NCBI RefSeq assembly: GCF_005517195.1
Contig: NZ_CP040244.1
Location: forward strand, 4,544,001-4,608,000
DNA from: Streptomyces vilmorinianum
GTDB lineage: Bacteria; Actinomycetota; Actinomycetes; Streptomycetales; Streptomycetaceae
Direction: 5' to 3'
Length of the DNA: 64,000 nt
Below are positions 25,812 to 33,795 of this stretch, one piece after another. Position numbers and translations under genes: made by a program. Each line of letters opens with the position of its first letter. The first letter of the stretch is position 1. Under the pieces are notes generated by a model, which did no database searches, had not been told where the DNA came from, and saw only the letters and a list, made by a program, of their open reading frames with translations.

Positions 25812-25885
25812 GTCGGCTCGACTCCTTGGCTCTCTGCGGACGCATGGGTACGGATATGGGGGGGTGGGGCGTGGTCGACGGTGTG

Positions 25886-27109
25886 TCAGGCCGCTTCGCG
25901 CTCGATCGGGCAGGTCATGCACCGCGGACCGCCGCGGCCACGGCCGAGTTCGCTGCCGCGGATCGTGATGACCTCGACACCGCTCCTGCGCAGATGCGTG
26001 TTGGTGGTGACGTTGCGCTCGTACGCCACGACGACGCCGGGCTCCACGGCCAGGACGTTGCAGCCGTCGTCCCACTGCTCGCGTTCCGCGGAGCGGACGT
26101 CCTGGGTGGGCGTGAGGACACGGATGGAATCGAGGCCGAGGGCGTCGGCGATGGCCTGGTCCATGAACTCGGGCGCGTGATCGGTGATCTTCAGGCCGTG
26201 GCCGCCGGGCCCGGGTTCGATGGTGGAGGACGGCAGCATGCCCAGCCCGGCGTACCGGGTGAAGGTGTCGCCGCTGAGCATCGTCATGACGGTGTCCAGG
26301 TGCATGAAGCTACGGCTCTTGGGCATGTCGAGCGCCACGACGCGTCGCGCGGAGCCGGCGGCGAACATGCGCAGGGCCAGGCTCTCCACGGCCTGCGGGG
26401 TGGTGCGCTCGCTCATCCCGATCAGCACCGCGCCGTTGCCGATGACGAGCACGTCGCCGCCCTCGATGGTCGACGGATAGGCGGCCTCGCCGTCCGTCCA
26501 CCGCTGGAACTCCCCCTTCTCGAAGAGGGGATGGTGCCGGTAGATCACCTCGAAGTGGACCGTCTCGCGGCGCCGTGCCCGCTTCTTCATCGGGTTGACG
26601 CTCACGCCGTCGTACACCCAGCACGAGGTGTCACGGGTGAACAGGTGGTTGGGCAGCGGGGCCAGGACGAAGTCGTCGGGCGCCATGGCGTGCAGCCGGA
26701 CGCTCGACACCGGGCCCATGCGTGCGCTCAACTCCCCTTTCGTGACACCGCCGATGAGGCAGCCTGCGAGCTCGGCCGGTGCGAGCGAGTCGAAGAGCGC
26801 GCGCATCCGGTCGGTCGCGAGCGGGCCGTACTCCCGGTCGTCGAAGACCCGGTCCTGGACGAGCGTCCGGGCGGCGGGCCGCTCCAGGGTCTCGGTGAGC
26901 AGGTCGGAGAAGAGGTGCACACGGACGCCGCGGTCGCGCAGGGTGTCGGCGAAGGCGTCGTGCTCCTCCCGGGCCCGTTTGACCCAGAGCACGTCGTCGA
27001 AGAGCAACTCGTCCTTGTTCGTGGGCGTCAGGCGCTTCAGCTCCAGATCGGGGCGGTGCAGGATGACCTGCTTGAGCCGGCCGGTCTCGGAGTCGACGTG
27101 GAAGGGCAT
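25886..27109 (-). CDS. arcA: Arginine deiminase
   Basis: A 407-residue guanidine-modifying enzyme that hydrolyses arginine to citrulline and ammonia. Catalytic features are visible: FTRDTSCWV, EGGDVLVIG, SFMHLDTVMTM with the His, and the nucleophile in RCMTCPIERE near the C-terminus. The ATG at 27109 has GAGG about six bases upstream and is preferred to the ATG at 27124, which has none. It is the first gene of arcABC-antiporter, with 74 nt before arcB. Confidence 0.95.
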   Translation of the reverse strand: MPFHVDSETGRLKQVILHRPDLELKRLTPTNKDELLFDDVLWVKRAREEHDAFADTLRDRGVRVHLFSDLLTETLERPAARTLVQDRVFDDREYGPLATDRMRALFDSLAPAELAGCLIGGVTKGELSARMGPVSSVRLHAMAPDDFVLAPLPNHLFTRDTSCWVYDGVSVNPMKKRARRRETVHFEVIYRHHPLFEKGEFQRWTDGEAAYPSTIEGGDVLVIGNGAVLIGMSERTTPQAVESLALRMFAAGSARRVVALDMPKSRSFMHLDTVMTMLSGDTFTRYAGLGMLPSSTIEPGPGGHGLKITDHAPEFMDQAIADALGLDSIRVLTPTQDVRSAEREQWDDGCNVLAVEPGVVVAYERNVTTNTHLRRSGVEVITIRGSELGRGRGGPRCMTCPIEREAA

Positions 27110-27253
27110 GGTTGTCCTCGGCATCAGGAGAAGAGGGGGAGGGCCGCCGGGCTCGTACGCCTCGGCGATGAATCGAGCCTGTCACCCGGCGCCTGGGGAA
27201 TCGGACGGCAACGGTCCCCGAGGAGAGGCGGTACGGGCCCGGCCTCCGTGGCC

Positions 27254-27272
27254 CGGTCGGCGGGACCGACCG
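27254..27272. promoter_or_regulatory. Inverted repeat upstream of arcA
   Basis: CGGTCGG-CGGGA-CCGACCG (7-bp arms, 5-bp spacer) lies 145 bp upstream of the arcA start and may be an operator of the arginine deiminase operon. Confidence 0.35.
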
Positions 27273-27275
27273 GGA

Positions 27276-27352
27276 CCTTCGGCCTTGGACCTTCGACTTC
27301 GGCCTTCGAGCTTCGGCCTTCGAGCTTCGAGCTTCGAGCTTCGAGCTTCGGC
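27276..27352. repeat. Heptanucleotide tandem repeat between usp and arcA
   Basis: Eight exact 7-bp units CTTCGAG or CTTCGGC run from 27297 to 27352, preceded by three degenerate units from 27276. The array lies 167 bp upstream of arcA and 28 bp downstream of the universal stress protein stop. It is not coding on either strand. Confidence 0.85.
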
Positions 27353-27379
27353 AACCGCTGTACGGGGCAGGCGGGTTGC

Positions 27380-28273
27380 TCAGTCGTGCGGTACGACGGC
27401 GACGGGGGCGGCGCTGTGGTGGAGGACGGAATGCGTCACCGGGCCGGTGTGCACCCCGATCGAGGACGTACGACGACGGCGGCCGACCACGACGAGTCGG
27501 GCGCCGCGCGCCGCCTCCAGCACGTCGGAGGCCGGACGGCCGAGGCGGCAGTCCACGGCGACCCGCACGTCGGGGAACTTCCGCCGCCACGGCGCGAGGA
27601 CGTCCGTCAGCATGCTCTCCTTCACGGCCGCCAGCTCGCCCCGGAGCGCGACAGCCGCCGCGGCGGCGTCGTGGCCGAAGGCCGCCGGGAAGTGCCAGCT
27701 GTGCACCACGCGCAGGGTGGCTCGGTGCCGGTCGGCATGAGCGAAGGCGAATTCCAGGAGCTCATCGCACGGGCGGGAGATGTCGACCCCGAGCACGACG
27801 TCTCCGAGCACGACGTCTCCGGACCCGGCGGGGCCCCCACCGGCCCGGACCGGCCGCTCCTGGGCGCGGACGAGGACGACCGGGTGAGGCGTACGCGCGA
27901 CGACGGCCAGGGACACGGACCCGACGACGAAACCGGCGACACCGCTCAGTCCCCGGGACCCGAGAACCAGCAGCTCGGACTCCTCGGCCGCCTCGCAGAG
28001 AACCGTGGCGGGATCCCCGCACTTCTGGACCGTCTCCACCAGGAGACCTGGGTGGTTCCCGTGCACGTGTTCGGCGGCCTTGCGCGGAGTGCGCTCGGCC
28101 CAATGGCGCCGTGTGTCAGGGCCGATGAGCGGTGCGTGGACGTCCGGGTTCAGGTCCCACACATGGACCAGTCGCAGGGGCAGGCCGCGTGCGATCGCCT
28201 CGCGGGCCGCCCAGTCGACGGCTGCGATGCTCTCTCGGGATCCGTCGAGACCGACGGTGACGGGGCGGGACAT
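27380..28273 (-). CDS. Universal stress protein with two Usp domains
   Basis: A 297-residue tandem UspA protein. Domain 1 ends with the ATP-binding G-2X-G-9X-G-S signature (LGSRGLSGVAGFVVGSVS); domain 2 ends with the related VVGRRRRTSSIGVHTGPVT. The protein starts MSRPVTVGLDGSRESIAAVDWA. Such tandem Usp genes are typical of DosR/OsdR regulons. It lies upstream of arcA on the same strand and about 200 nt downstream of a second usp gene. Confidence 0.93.
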   Translation of the reverse strand: MSRPVTVGLDGSRESIAAVDWAAREAIARGLPLRLVHVWDLNPDVHAPLIGPDTRRHWAERTPRKAAEHVHGNHPGLLVETVQKCGDPATVLCEAAEESELLVLGSRGLSGVAGFVVGSVSLAVVARTPHPVVLVRAQERPVRAGGGPAGSGDVVLGDVVLGVDISRPCDELLEFAFAHADRHRATLRVVHSWHFPAAFGHDAAAAAVALRGELAAVKESMLTDVLAPWRRKFPDVRVAVDCRLGRPASDVLEAARGARLVVVGRRRRTSSIGVHTGPVTHSVLHHSAAPVAVVPHD

Positions 28274-28431
28274 CTGCTGACCTCCTGGTCCGGTGACAAC
28301 GTGGTGCCTTCACCGTGGCGGGCGCCGCCCGGAATCGAGAGGGGCCACAGGTCCTCGCGGGCGGCCCGACGGGCCCACGTGTCGCCGCGAGAACGGGTGA
28401 CGCCACTGCCGATGCCCGCGTACACGCGAAA

Positions 28432-28452
28432 GCCGCCCCCGGCGGGGGCGGC
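28432..28452. terminator. Terminator-like hairpin between the two usp genes
   Basis: GCCGCCCCC and GGGGGCGGC form a perfect 9-bp GC stem with a 3-nt loop, 28 bp after the stop of the upstream usp gene on the minus strand. The two usp genes are therefore probably separate transcripts. Confidence 0.6.
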
Positions 28453-28480
28453 CTTGGACGCGGCGTCGATCGTCGACGGG

Positions 28481-29383
28481 TCAGGGGTGCGGTACGACCG
28501 CCACAGGCGCCGTGGTGTGGTGCAGCACGGCGTGGGCGACGGGCCCGATGTGGGCGCCGAACGCGGCGCGGCGGATCCGGCGTCCGATGACCAGCAGGGA
28601 CGCGTCGGCCGAGGCTTCGGCGAGATGGTCGGCCGCCCTGCCCACGACGCACTGCTCCTCGACGCGGACGCCGGGGAACCTGTCCCGCCAGGGTCGCAGG
28701 GCCGCGCTGAGCGCGGCCGATTCCCGCGTCTCCAGCTCGGCGGCGTGGCCCGGGTCGATCGCGGCCGGGTCGTAGCCGAGGACGGGCGGCAGGCTCCAGC
28801 CGTGGACGACGCGCAGGCCGGCCCCGCGCGCCTGCGCGGCATCGAAGGCGTACTCGATCACCTCGTCGCACGGCCGGGCGAGGTCCAGGCCGAGCACCAC
28901 ATCGCGATACACCCCCGGTCGCACGTACTCGTCGCCGGCCTGCTCCCCCGCCCGTACGAGGACGACCGGCCGCTCCGCGTGGGCGAGCACGGACATCGAC
29001 ACCGACCCGATGACGAAACCGGCCAGAACGCTCAGGCCCTGGGAGCCGAGGACCAGCACCTCGGCGTCCTTCGCGGCGGCCTCCAGGACCTCGATGGGCC
29101 GGCCGTTCACCTCCTCGGTACGGATCTCCAGGTCGGGGTGGCGGTCGCAGAGTCGCTCGGACACCTCGCGGGGAATGCGCTCGGCCCAGTACCTGGGGGC
29201 GTACGCCGTCGGCGCGACGACCCCTCCCACCGGCGGGACGTAGGCGTATGCGGGCGACCAGTCCTCCAGCGCGTGCACGAGCTTCAGCGGCAGCCCGCGC
29301 AGCCGTGCCTCACGGGCGGCCCACTCGGTGGCGGCCAGCGACTCCGCGGAGCCGTCCAATCCGACGACGACGGTGCGTGACAT
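28481..29383 (-). CDS. Universal stress protein with two Usp domains
   Basis: A 300-residue paralogue of the adjacent usp product, beginning MSRTVVVGLDGSAESLAATEWA. The G-2X-G-9X-G-S motif is visible in domain 1 (LGSQGLSVLAGFVIGSVS) and a shorter related motif in domain 2 (VIGRRIRRAAFGAHIGPVA). The ATG at 29383 has GAGGAG just upstream (CCGAGGAGACACCC); longer frames are not supported. Confidence 0.93.
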   Translation of the reverse strand: MSRTVVVGLDGSAESLAATEWAAREARLRGLPLKLVHALEDWSPAYAYVPPVGGVVAPTAYAPRYWAERIPREVSERLCDRHPDLEIRTEEVNGRPIEVLEAAAKDAEVLVLGSQGLSVLAGFVIGSVSMSVLAHAERPVVLVRAGEQAGDEYVRPGVYRDVVLGLDLARPCDEVIEYAFDAAQARGAGLRVVHGWSLPPVLGYDPAAIDPGHAAELETRESAALSAALRPWRDRFPGVRVEEQCVVGRAADHLAEASADASLLVIGRRIRRAAFGAHIGPVAHAVLHHTTAPVAVVPHP

Positions 29384-29548
29384 GGGTGTCTCCTCCGAGG
29401 GATCCGGTGCGTGCTGCCACCCTCCCGCCGCCGGCGGAGCCGCGTCCCGGGTCCAGCGGGTCACCACGGAGGGCCGAACGTCCTTGCCCCGTCCGCGCAT
29501 CGGCTCATCGGCACATGGGCTCATCTTTCACCGACTCCCGGAAAAGGT

Positions 29549-29587
29549 GAGCGCGGTGCCCCCGCCGGTGGGCGGGGCACCGCGCTC
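29549..29587 (-). terminator. Strong terminator behind the MKYWH gene
   Basis: Arms GAGCGCGGTGCCCC (29549-29562) and GGGGCACCGCGCTC (29574-29587) pair over 14 bp around an 11-nt loop that can extend the stem. It begins 8 nt after the stop of the pentapeptide gene on the same strand. Confidence 0.8.
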
Positions 29588-29595
29588 TCTCAGGT

Positions 29596-29613
29596 TCAGT
29601 GCCAGTACTTCAT
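29596..29613 (-). CDS. bytA: Putative biarylitide-type RiPP precursor, pentapeptide MKYWH
   Basis: An 18-nt gene: ATG AAG TAC TGG CAC TGA. It is preceded by GGGGGAGGAGGAACCGTC, a perfect AGGAGG seven bases before the ATG, and followed within 10 nt by a strong terminator. The sequence fits the MxYxH rule of biarylitide precursors, in which a dedicated P450 joins the Tyr and His side chains and a tripeptide is released. Here the core would be Tyr-Trp-His. The P450 gene ends 22 nt upstream. The P450 stop also overlaps a nine-codon frame (MTAGEEEPS) whose stop overlaps this ATG. Annotation pipelines miss genes this short. Product and cross-link are inferred. Confidence 0.78.
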   Translation of the reverse strand: MKYWH

Positions 29614-29635
29614 GACGGTTCCTCCTCCCCCGCTG

Positions 29636-30823
29636 TCATGGGCGCAGCATCACCTCGAAGCGGTCGAGACCGCGCAAGGTGAGATTGCGCCGGTGTTCCG
29701 GTTCCGCGACCGCCCGGGTGCCGGGGTGGTCCGTGGCCAGGAGTCCGAGGACCGATCCGGTCAGCCGGATCGCCATGGACGCGCCCAGGCAGGCGTGGGC
29801 ACCGCGGCCGAAGCCCAGGTGGGGGTTCGGGGCGCGGTCCAGTCGCAGCTCGGTGGGGTGGGCGAAGCGGAGCGGGTCGTGGTTGGCCGCGCCGAGGAGC
29901 AGCGTGACCGGGTCGCCCGCCCGGATGGTGACGCCCGCCAGTTCGGTGTCGGTGACGCAGACCCGGGCGTCGGCCTGCACGGGTGCGTCGTACCGGATCA
30001 GTTCGTCGACGGCGGGCGACACGGGCGCGGCGCGGAAGGCGGTCAGGCCTCCGGGGGAGGTCAGCAGCGCCGCGGCCGCGTTGCCGAGGAGGCGGGAGGC
30101 GGATTCGTAGCCCGCGTGGAGAACGGTACGCAGGCTGTTGCGCAGGACCGTCGGATCCACGCCGCTCGCCTCCGCGTGTTCGGCGACGTAGGCGATGAGG
30201 CCTTCCTTCGGCGGGTCCGCGAGCCAGCCGCCCGCGTACGCGGCGAGTTCGGCCCGTGCGGTGACGGCCGGCTCGTGCTTCTCCGGCCACAGACCGGCGT
30301 CCATGCCGTCGACGACGGTGCGGGACACCGGCGCGAACCAGGCCTGGTCGGGGGCCGGGACGCCGAGGAACGCGGTGATGAACCGGAGCGCGAGGGGTTC
30401 GGCCAGTTCGCCGACGAGGTCGAAGGACGGACGTCGGGCCAGCTCGTCGAGCAGCTGCCGGGCCTGGTGCTCCATCCCGTCGTACAGCGCCTGCCGGTCC
30501 TGGGCCCGGAAGCCGTCGAGCAACAGGTGGCGGATGGCGGTGTGTTCGGGCGGGTCGAGCGTCTGGACGCTGAGCAGCGGGGCCGGGATGTCCTCACCCG
30601 CGCGGCGCCAGTCCGAGGCGAAGCGCGCGCTGTCGGTGAGGACGGCGAGGCAGTCGGCGTGACGGGTCAGAACCCAGGAGCCGAGGATCTCGTGCCAGAA
30701 GACGGGGGTGTTCTCACGCATCCGGGCATACGCGGGATACGGATTCGGCAGGATCGACGGCCCTGCCAGATCCAGGATCGGGTCGGTGGCGACCGCTTGA
30801 TCCGCATGGTCCACGTGATCCAC
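29636..30823 (-). CDS. bytO: Cytochrome P450, probable biarylitide cross-linking enzyme
   Basis: A 395-residue bacterial class P450 from a GTG at 30823 with AGGGGAG eight bases upstream. ExxR is ELIR (274-277) and the haem loop is FGRGAHACLG with Cys345 as thiolate ligand. The I-helix reads AGYES (237-241), where most monooxygenases have AGxET, so the proton-relay Thr is replaced. This fits a P450 doing oxidative coupling rather than hydroxylation. The only gene between it and the terminator encodes MKYWH. No redox partner is adjacent. Confidence 0.85.
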   Translation of the reverse strand: MDHVDHADQAVATDPILDLAGPSILPNPYPAYARMRENTPVFWHEILGSWVLTRHADCLAVLTDSARFASDWRRAGEDIPAPLLSVQTLDPPEHTAIRHLLLDGFRAQDRQALYDGMEHQARQLLDELARRPSFDLVGELAEPLALRFITAFLGVPAPDQAWFAPVSRTVVDGMDAGLWPEKHEPAVTARAELAAYAGGWLADPPKEGLIAYVAEHAEASGVDPTVLRNSLRTVLHAGYESASRLLGNAAAALLTSPGGLTAFRAAPVSPAVDELIRYDAPVQADARVCVTDTELAGVTIRAGDPVTLLLGAANHDPLRFAHPTELRLDRAPNPHLGFGRGAHACLGASMAIRLTGSVLGLLATDHPGTRAVAEPEHRRNLTLRGLDRFEVMLRP

Positions 30824-31026
30824 GAAAACGTCTCCCCTTGCGCAGAAAGGCCTGGTTGAGGCCGCAAATGCTTCCGGTAGAGCGGTGTGAGAGCGCCGAA
30901 TCGCCTGTGGGCGAGGCGTTTCACGGGTACATCTCCGAACTGATCGCCGGAGACGCTACCACGCAACTTGGGTGGCTGGTATGACTACTTGCCCGAGATC
31001 TTTCCTCTTGCTTCGGGGAGTTGCGG

Positions 31027-32253
31027 ATGTCCGATCAAGGTCAGACAGTCGTTCACGATGTTCCGGTGAATGTCGCTCAACAGCCCGATCCCTACCCGCT
31101 TTTCGAGCGCATTCGGGAACACGGAGTCGTCCAGCGGGTACGACTGAATCCCACCCTTGAAGTCTGGATGGTCACCGGCTACGACGAGGCGGTGTCCGCG
31201 CTCACCGACCCGAGGCTCAGCTCCAGTCCCGTCCGGGTCAACGGGCTCGCCGAGGAGATGGCGCACCAGGAGCGCACGAACGTCCTGATGGCCAGCATGC
31301 TCGTGGCCGACGGCGAGGACCACACCCGGTTGCGCAACCTGGTGTCCAAGGCCTTCACCGCCCGCCGCGTGGACGAGCTGGCGCCCCGTATCCAGGCGCA
31401 CACCGACGCCTTCCTCGACGCGATCGCCCCGCGCGGATCGGCCGACCTGGTCGCGGAGTTCGCCCTGCCGCTGCCCATGGCCGTACTCAGCGAGCTCATC
31501 GGGATCCCGGCCGAGGGGCAGCCGGACTTCGCCCGGCTGGCGGTCGGGCTCATCATGCCGCCCAACACCCCGGAACGGCTCGCGAAGGGCGCCCGGGCGC
31601 GCGCCGAACTCACCGAGTTCTTCGAGTCGTTGATCGCCGCTCGGAGGGCGGAGCCGCAAGGCGACCTGCTCAGCGCGCTGTGCGCGGCGCAGGCCGAGGA
31701 GCGCGTCAGCGACCGCGAGCTGACCGCCATGGCGATCCTGCTCACGCTCGCCGGGCACGAGACGACCGCAAGCCTCATCGCCAACGGTGTCCACGCCCTG
31801 CTGCGCCATCCCGACCAGTTCGCCGCCCTGCGGGCCGACCCCTCGCTGCTCCCCGGCGCGATCGAGGAGCTGCTGCGGTACGAGGGGCCGGTCAGCCGCG
31901 GCGTCGCCCGCTTCACCGTCGAGGACTTCGAGATCGCCGGGGTCACCATCCCGGCGGGCGAGATGATCATCATCGGACTGGCGGCCGCGAACCGCGATCC
32001 GGCGCGCTACGACCGGCCCGACATCCTCGACGTCGCCCGTCGCGAGATGCCCCAGCAGCTCGCTTTCGGCCACGGCGTGCACTTCTGCCTGGGCGCCCCG
32101 CTGGCCCGCGCCGAGGCCCGGACGGCCATCGGCACCCTCCTGCGCCGTTTCCCCGACCTGCGGCTCGCCGCCCCTGACGAGGTCCTGACCCGGCGGGAGG
32201 GCATCCTGCGCGGAATGGCCACCCTGCCGGTGACGTTCGCGCCGCAGGAGTAG
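31027..32253 (+). CDS. Cytochrome P450 (CYP107/CYP105-like)
   Basis: A 408-residue P450 from the ATG at 31027 with GGGGAG six bases upstream. The I-helix is the standard AGHETT near residue 243, ExxR is ELLR, and the haem loop is FGHGVHFCLGAPLARAEA near residue 353. It is therefore a conventional monooxygenase, unlike its divergent neighbour. The 203-bp region between the two P450 genes holds both promoters. A methyltransferase gene follows 43 nt downstream, so hydroxylation and methylation of the same small molecule are plausible. The substrate is unknown. Confidence 0.9.
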   Translation: MSDQGQTVVHDVPVNVAQQPDPYPLFERIREHGVVQRVRLNPTLEVWMVTGYDEAVSALTDPRLSSSPVRVNGLAEEMAHQERTNVLMASMLVADGEDHTRLRNLVSKAFTARRVDELAPRIQAHTDAFLDAIAPRGSADLVAEFALPLPMAVLSELIGIPAEGQPDFARLAVGLIMPPNTPERLAKGARARAELTEFFESLIAARRAEPQGDLLSALCAAQAEERVSDRELTAMAILLTLAGHETTASLIANGVHALLRHPDQFAALRADPSLLPGAIEELLRYEGPVSRGVARFTVEDFEIAGVTIPAGEMIIIGLAAANRDPARYDRPDILDVARREMPQQLAFGHGVHFCLGAPLARAEARTAIGTLLRRFPDLRLAAPDEVLTRREGILRGMATLPVTFAPQE

Positions 32254-32296
32254 CGGCGGCGATGCGGCGACCGGAAGCGACGGAGAGGACCTGACC

Positions 32297-33067
32297 ATGG
32301 CATCGCCCTTCAGCACCGCGCAGTTCGACGAGATCGCCCCCGTGTACGACGAGTCGCGCGGCGGCACGGCCCGCGCGGCCGGGTTCGCCGAACAGCTGGC
32401 GCCGCTGCTCGACCCCGCGCGGCCCGTCCTCGACATCGGTGTCGGCACCGGCATCGTGGCCGCCGAGCTCACGGCACGGGGCCATCGGGTGGTCGGCATC
32501 GATCTCTCGCCCGGGATGCTCGCCCGGGCCAGGGCACGGCTGGGGAACCGGGTCGCGGTGGGGGACGCCGGCCGACTCCCGGTGCGCACCGCGTCGGTGA
32601 CGCAGGCGGTGTCCACCTGGCTGCTGCACGCCGGGCCCGACCGCCGGGCCGTCTTCGGCGAGGCCGCCCGGGTCCTGCGCCCCGGTGGCCGCTACCTGGT
32701 GATTCCGGCCCGGGGCGGGCGCCCCACGGACGACATCGGGCGCATCGTCAACGAGCTGGAGGACCAGCTGGATCCCGAGGGGACCCGGCAGGACGGCCCG
32801 GAGACGCTGGCGCCGGTCGCCGCGGAGCGGGGGCTGGTCTACGAGGGCACCGCGAGCGAGCGCCCCACGACCTTCGAGGTGTCGCCTCGGGACATGGCGC
32901 GCTCGCTGTCCTCCGGCGGCCTGTTCACGGGCGCCTGGCCGGTCGGCGCGGAGGACGCCCCTCTGCTGGAGCGGGCCTGCGAGCGCCTGCGGGCTCTGCC
33001 CGATCCCGAGGTCCCGCGGGTGCGGACCATGGCCGACTTCGTGATGATCTTCACCCGTACCGGCTGA
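32297..33067 (+). CDS. SAM-dependent methyltransferase
   Basis: A 256-residue class I methyltransferase (Methyltransf_11/25-like). Motif I is VLDIGVGTG at about residue 44, the acidic residue after strand 2 is in VVGIDLSPGML, and AVGDAGRLP marks motif II. GGAGAGG precedes the ATG. It is the second gene of the P450 unit starting at 31027. The acceptor is not predictable from the sequence. Confidence 0.88.
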   Translation: MASPFSTAQFDEIAPVYDESRGGTARAAGFAEQLAPLLDPARPVLDIGVGTGIVAAELTARGHRVVGIDLSPGMLARARARLGNRVAVGDAGRLPVRTASVTQAVSTWLLHAGPDRRAVFGEAARVLRPGGRYLVIPARGGRPTDDIGRIVNELEDQLDPEGTRQDGPETLAPVAAERGLVYEGTASERPTTFEVSPRDMARSLSSGGLFTGAWPVGAEDAPLLERACERLRALPDPEVPRVRTMADFVMIFTRTG

Positions 33068-33119
33068 CCGGGCGTCACAGGCGCCGGGCGACACGTGGCG
33101 AGCAGCGGTCGGCGGGCCG

Positions 33120-33656
33120 CTAGTCCTCGCTCTCGATCGGCTCGGGCTCGCCGTCCTGGGCCTGGGCTCGGCGGCCGACCACGGCCGCCGCGGCGAGGGC
33201 GCTCCCGATGAAGGCGGTGGCGACGACCCAGGGCCGGTCGAGCACGTGGCCGGAGGCGTGGTCGAGGGAGTAGCGGCCTGCGCCCGCGACGCCGATGGCC
33301 GCCGCCGTGAAGCCGAGGAAGGCCGGGTACTCGTAGCCGCCGGACTGGGCGAAGAAGCCGGCCGGCAGGTGGACCGCGACCGCGCCCGCCATGGCTCCGG
33401 CCGCGGCGGCGCCGGCCGCCGGGGTGGCCAGGCCCAGGGCGAGCAGGGCACCGCCGCCGGCCTCGCCGAGCCCCGCGGCGATCGCGCTCTCGCGGGGCGG
33501 CGAGAAGCCCATCGCCTCCATGGCGTGCGTGGTGCCCTCCAGGCCGCCGCCCCCGAACCAGCCGAAGAGCTTCTGCGTGCCGTGTGCGGCGAGGACGGCG
33601 CCGGTGCCGACCCGGAGGACGAGGAGCCCGAGGTCGCGTCGGTTCAGAGTGGTCAT
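33120..33656 (-). CDS. DoxX-family membrane protein
   Basis: A 178-residue protein with four hydrophobic segments. The DoxX signature is clear at the start (DLGLLVLRVGTGAVLAAHGTQKLFGWFGGGG). It is convergent with the P450/methyltransferase unit. DoxX proteins are linked to redox stress, but the function is not established. Confidence 0.88.
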   Translation of the reverse strand: MTTLNRRDLGLLVLRVGTGAVLAAHGTQKLFGWFGGGGLEGTTHAMEAMGFSPPRESAIAAGLGEAGGGALLALGLATPAAGAAAAGAMAGAVAVHLPAGFFAQSGGYEYPAFLGFTAAAIGVAGAGRYSLDHASGHVLDRPWVVATAFIGSALAAAAVVGRRAQAQDGEPEPIESED

Positions 33657-33795
33657 GCGTCCACTGTCGCCGCCGTACGGGCCGGGGCCCGCGCGTTGAT
33701 ACTCCGTACGGGTCATGTTTTGCGGCGTTTGTCCGGTGCTGCTTGAGTGGGAGGGCTTCGCCGCTCGGGGGTTGGCCGCAAGGAGGTAGGTACGC

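Noticed and set aside
27276..27352. CRISPR array
   Set aside because: Units are 7 bp and contiguous, with no spacers and no cas genes anywhere in the window.
25826..29380. A 1184-codon open frame on the plus strand
   Set aside because: It runs antisense to arcB, arcA and both usp genes, which have full catalytic motifs. Its product is His/Arg/Gly-rich without any motif. Long antisense frames are expected at this GC content.
29610..29639. Nine-codon frame MTAGEEEPS between the P450 stop and MKYWH as a peptide gene of its own
   Set aside because: Its start has no ribosome site, and its codons are largely the Shine-Dalgarno of the next gene. It is kept only as a possible coupling element.
30972..31160. 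Short frame beginning at 30972 before the rightward P450, tested for a second small precursor
   Set aside because: It extends through the P450 start in another frame, has no ribosome site and contains no MxYxH or similar core.
32260..32292. Ten-codon frame MRRPEATERT between P450 and methyltransferase
   Set aside because: No ribosome site and no resemblance to a precursor motif.
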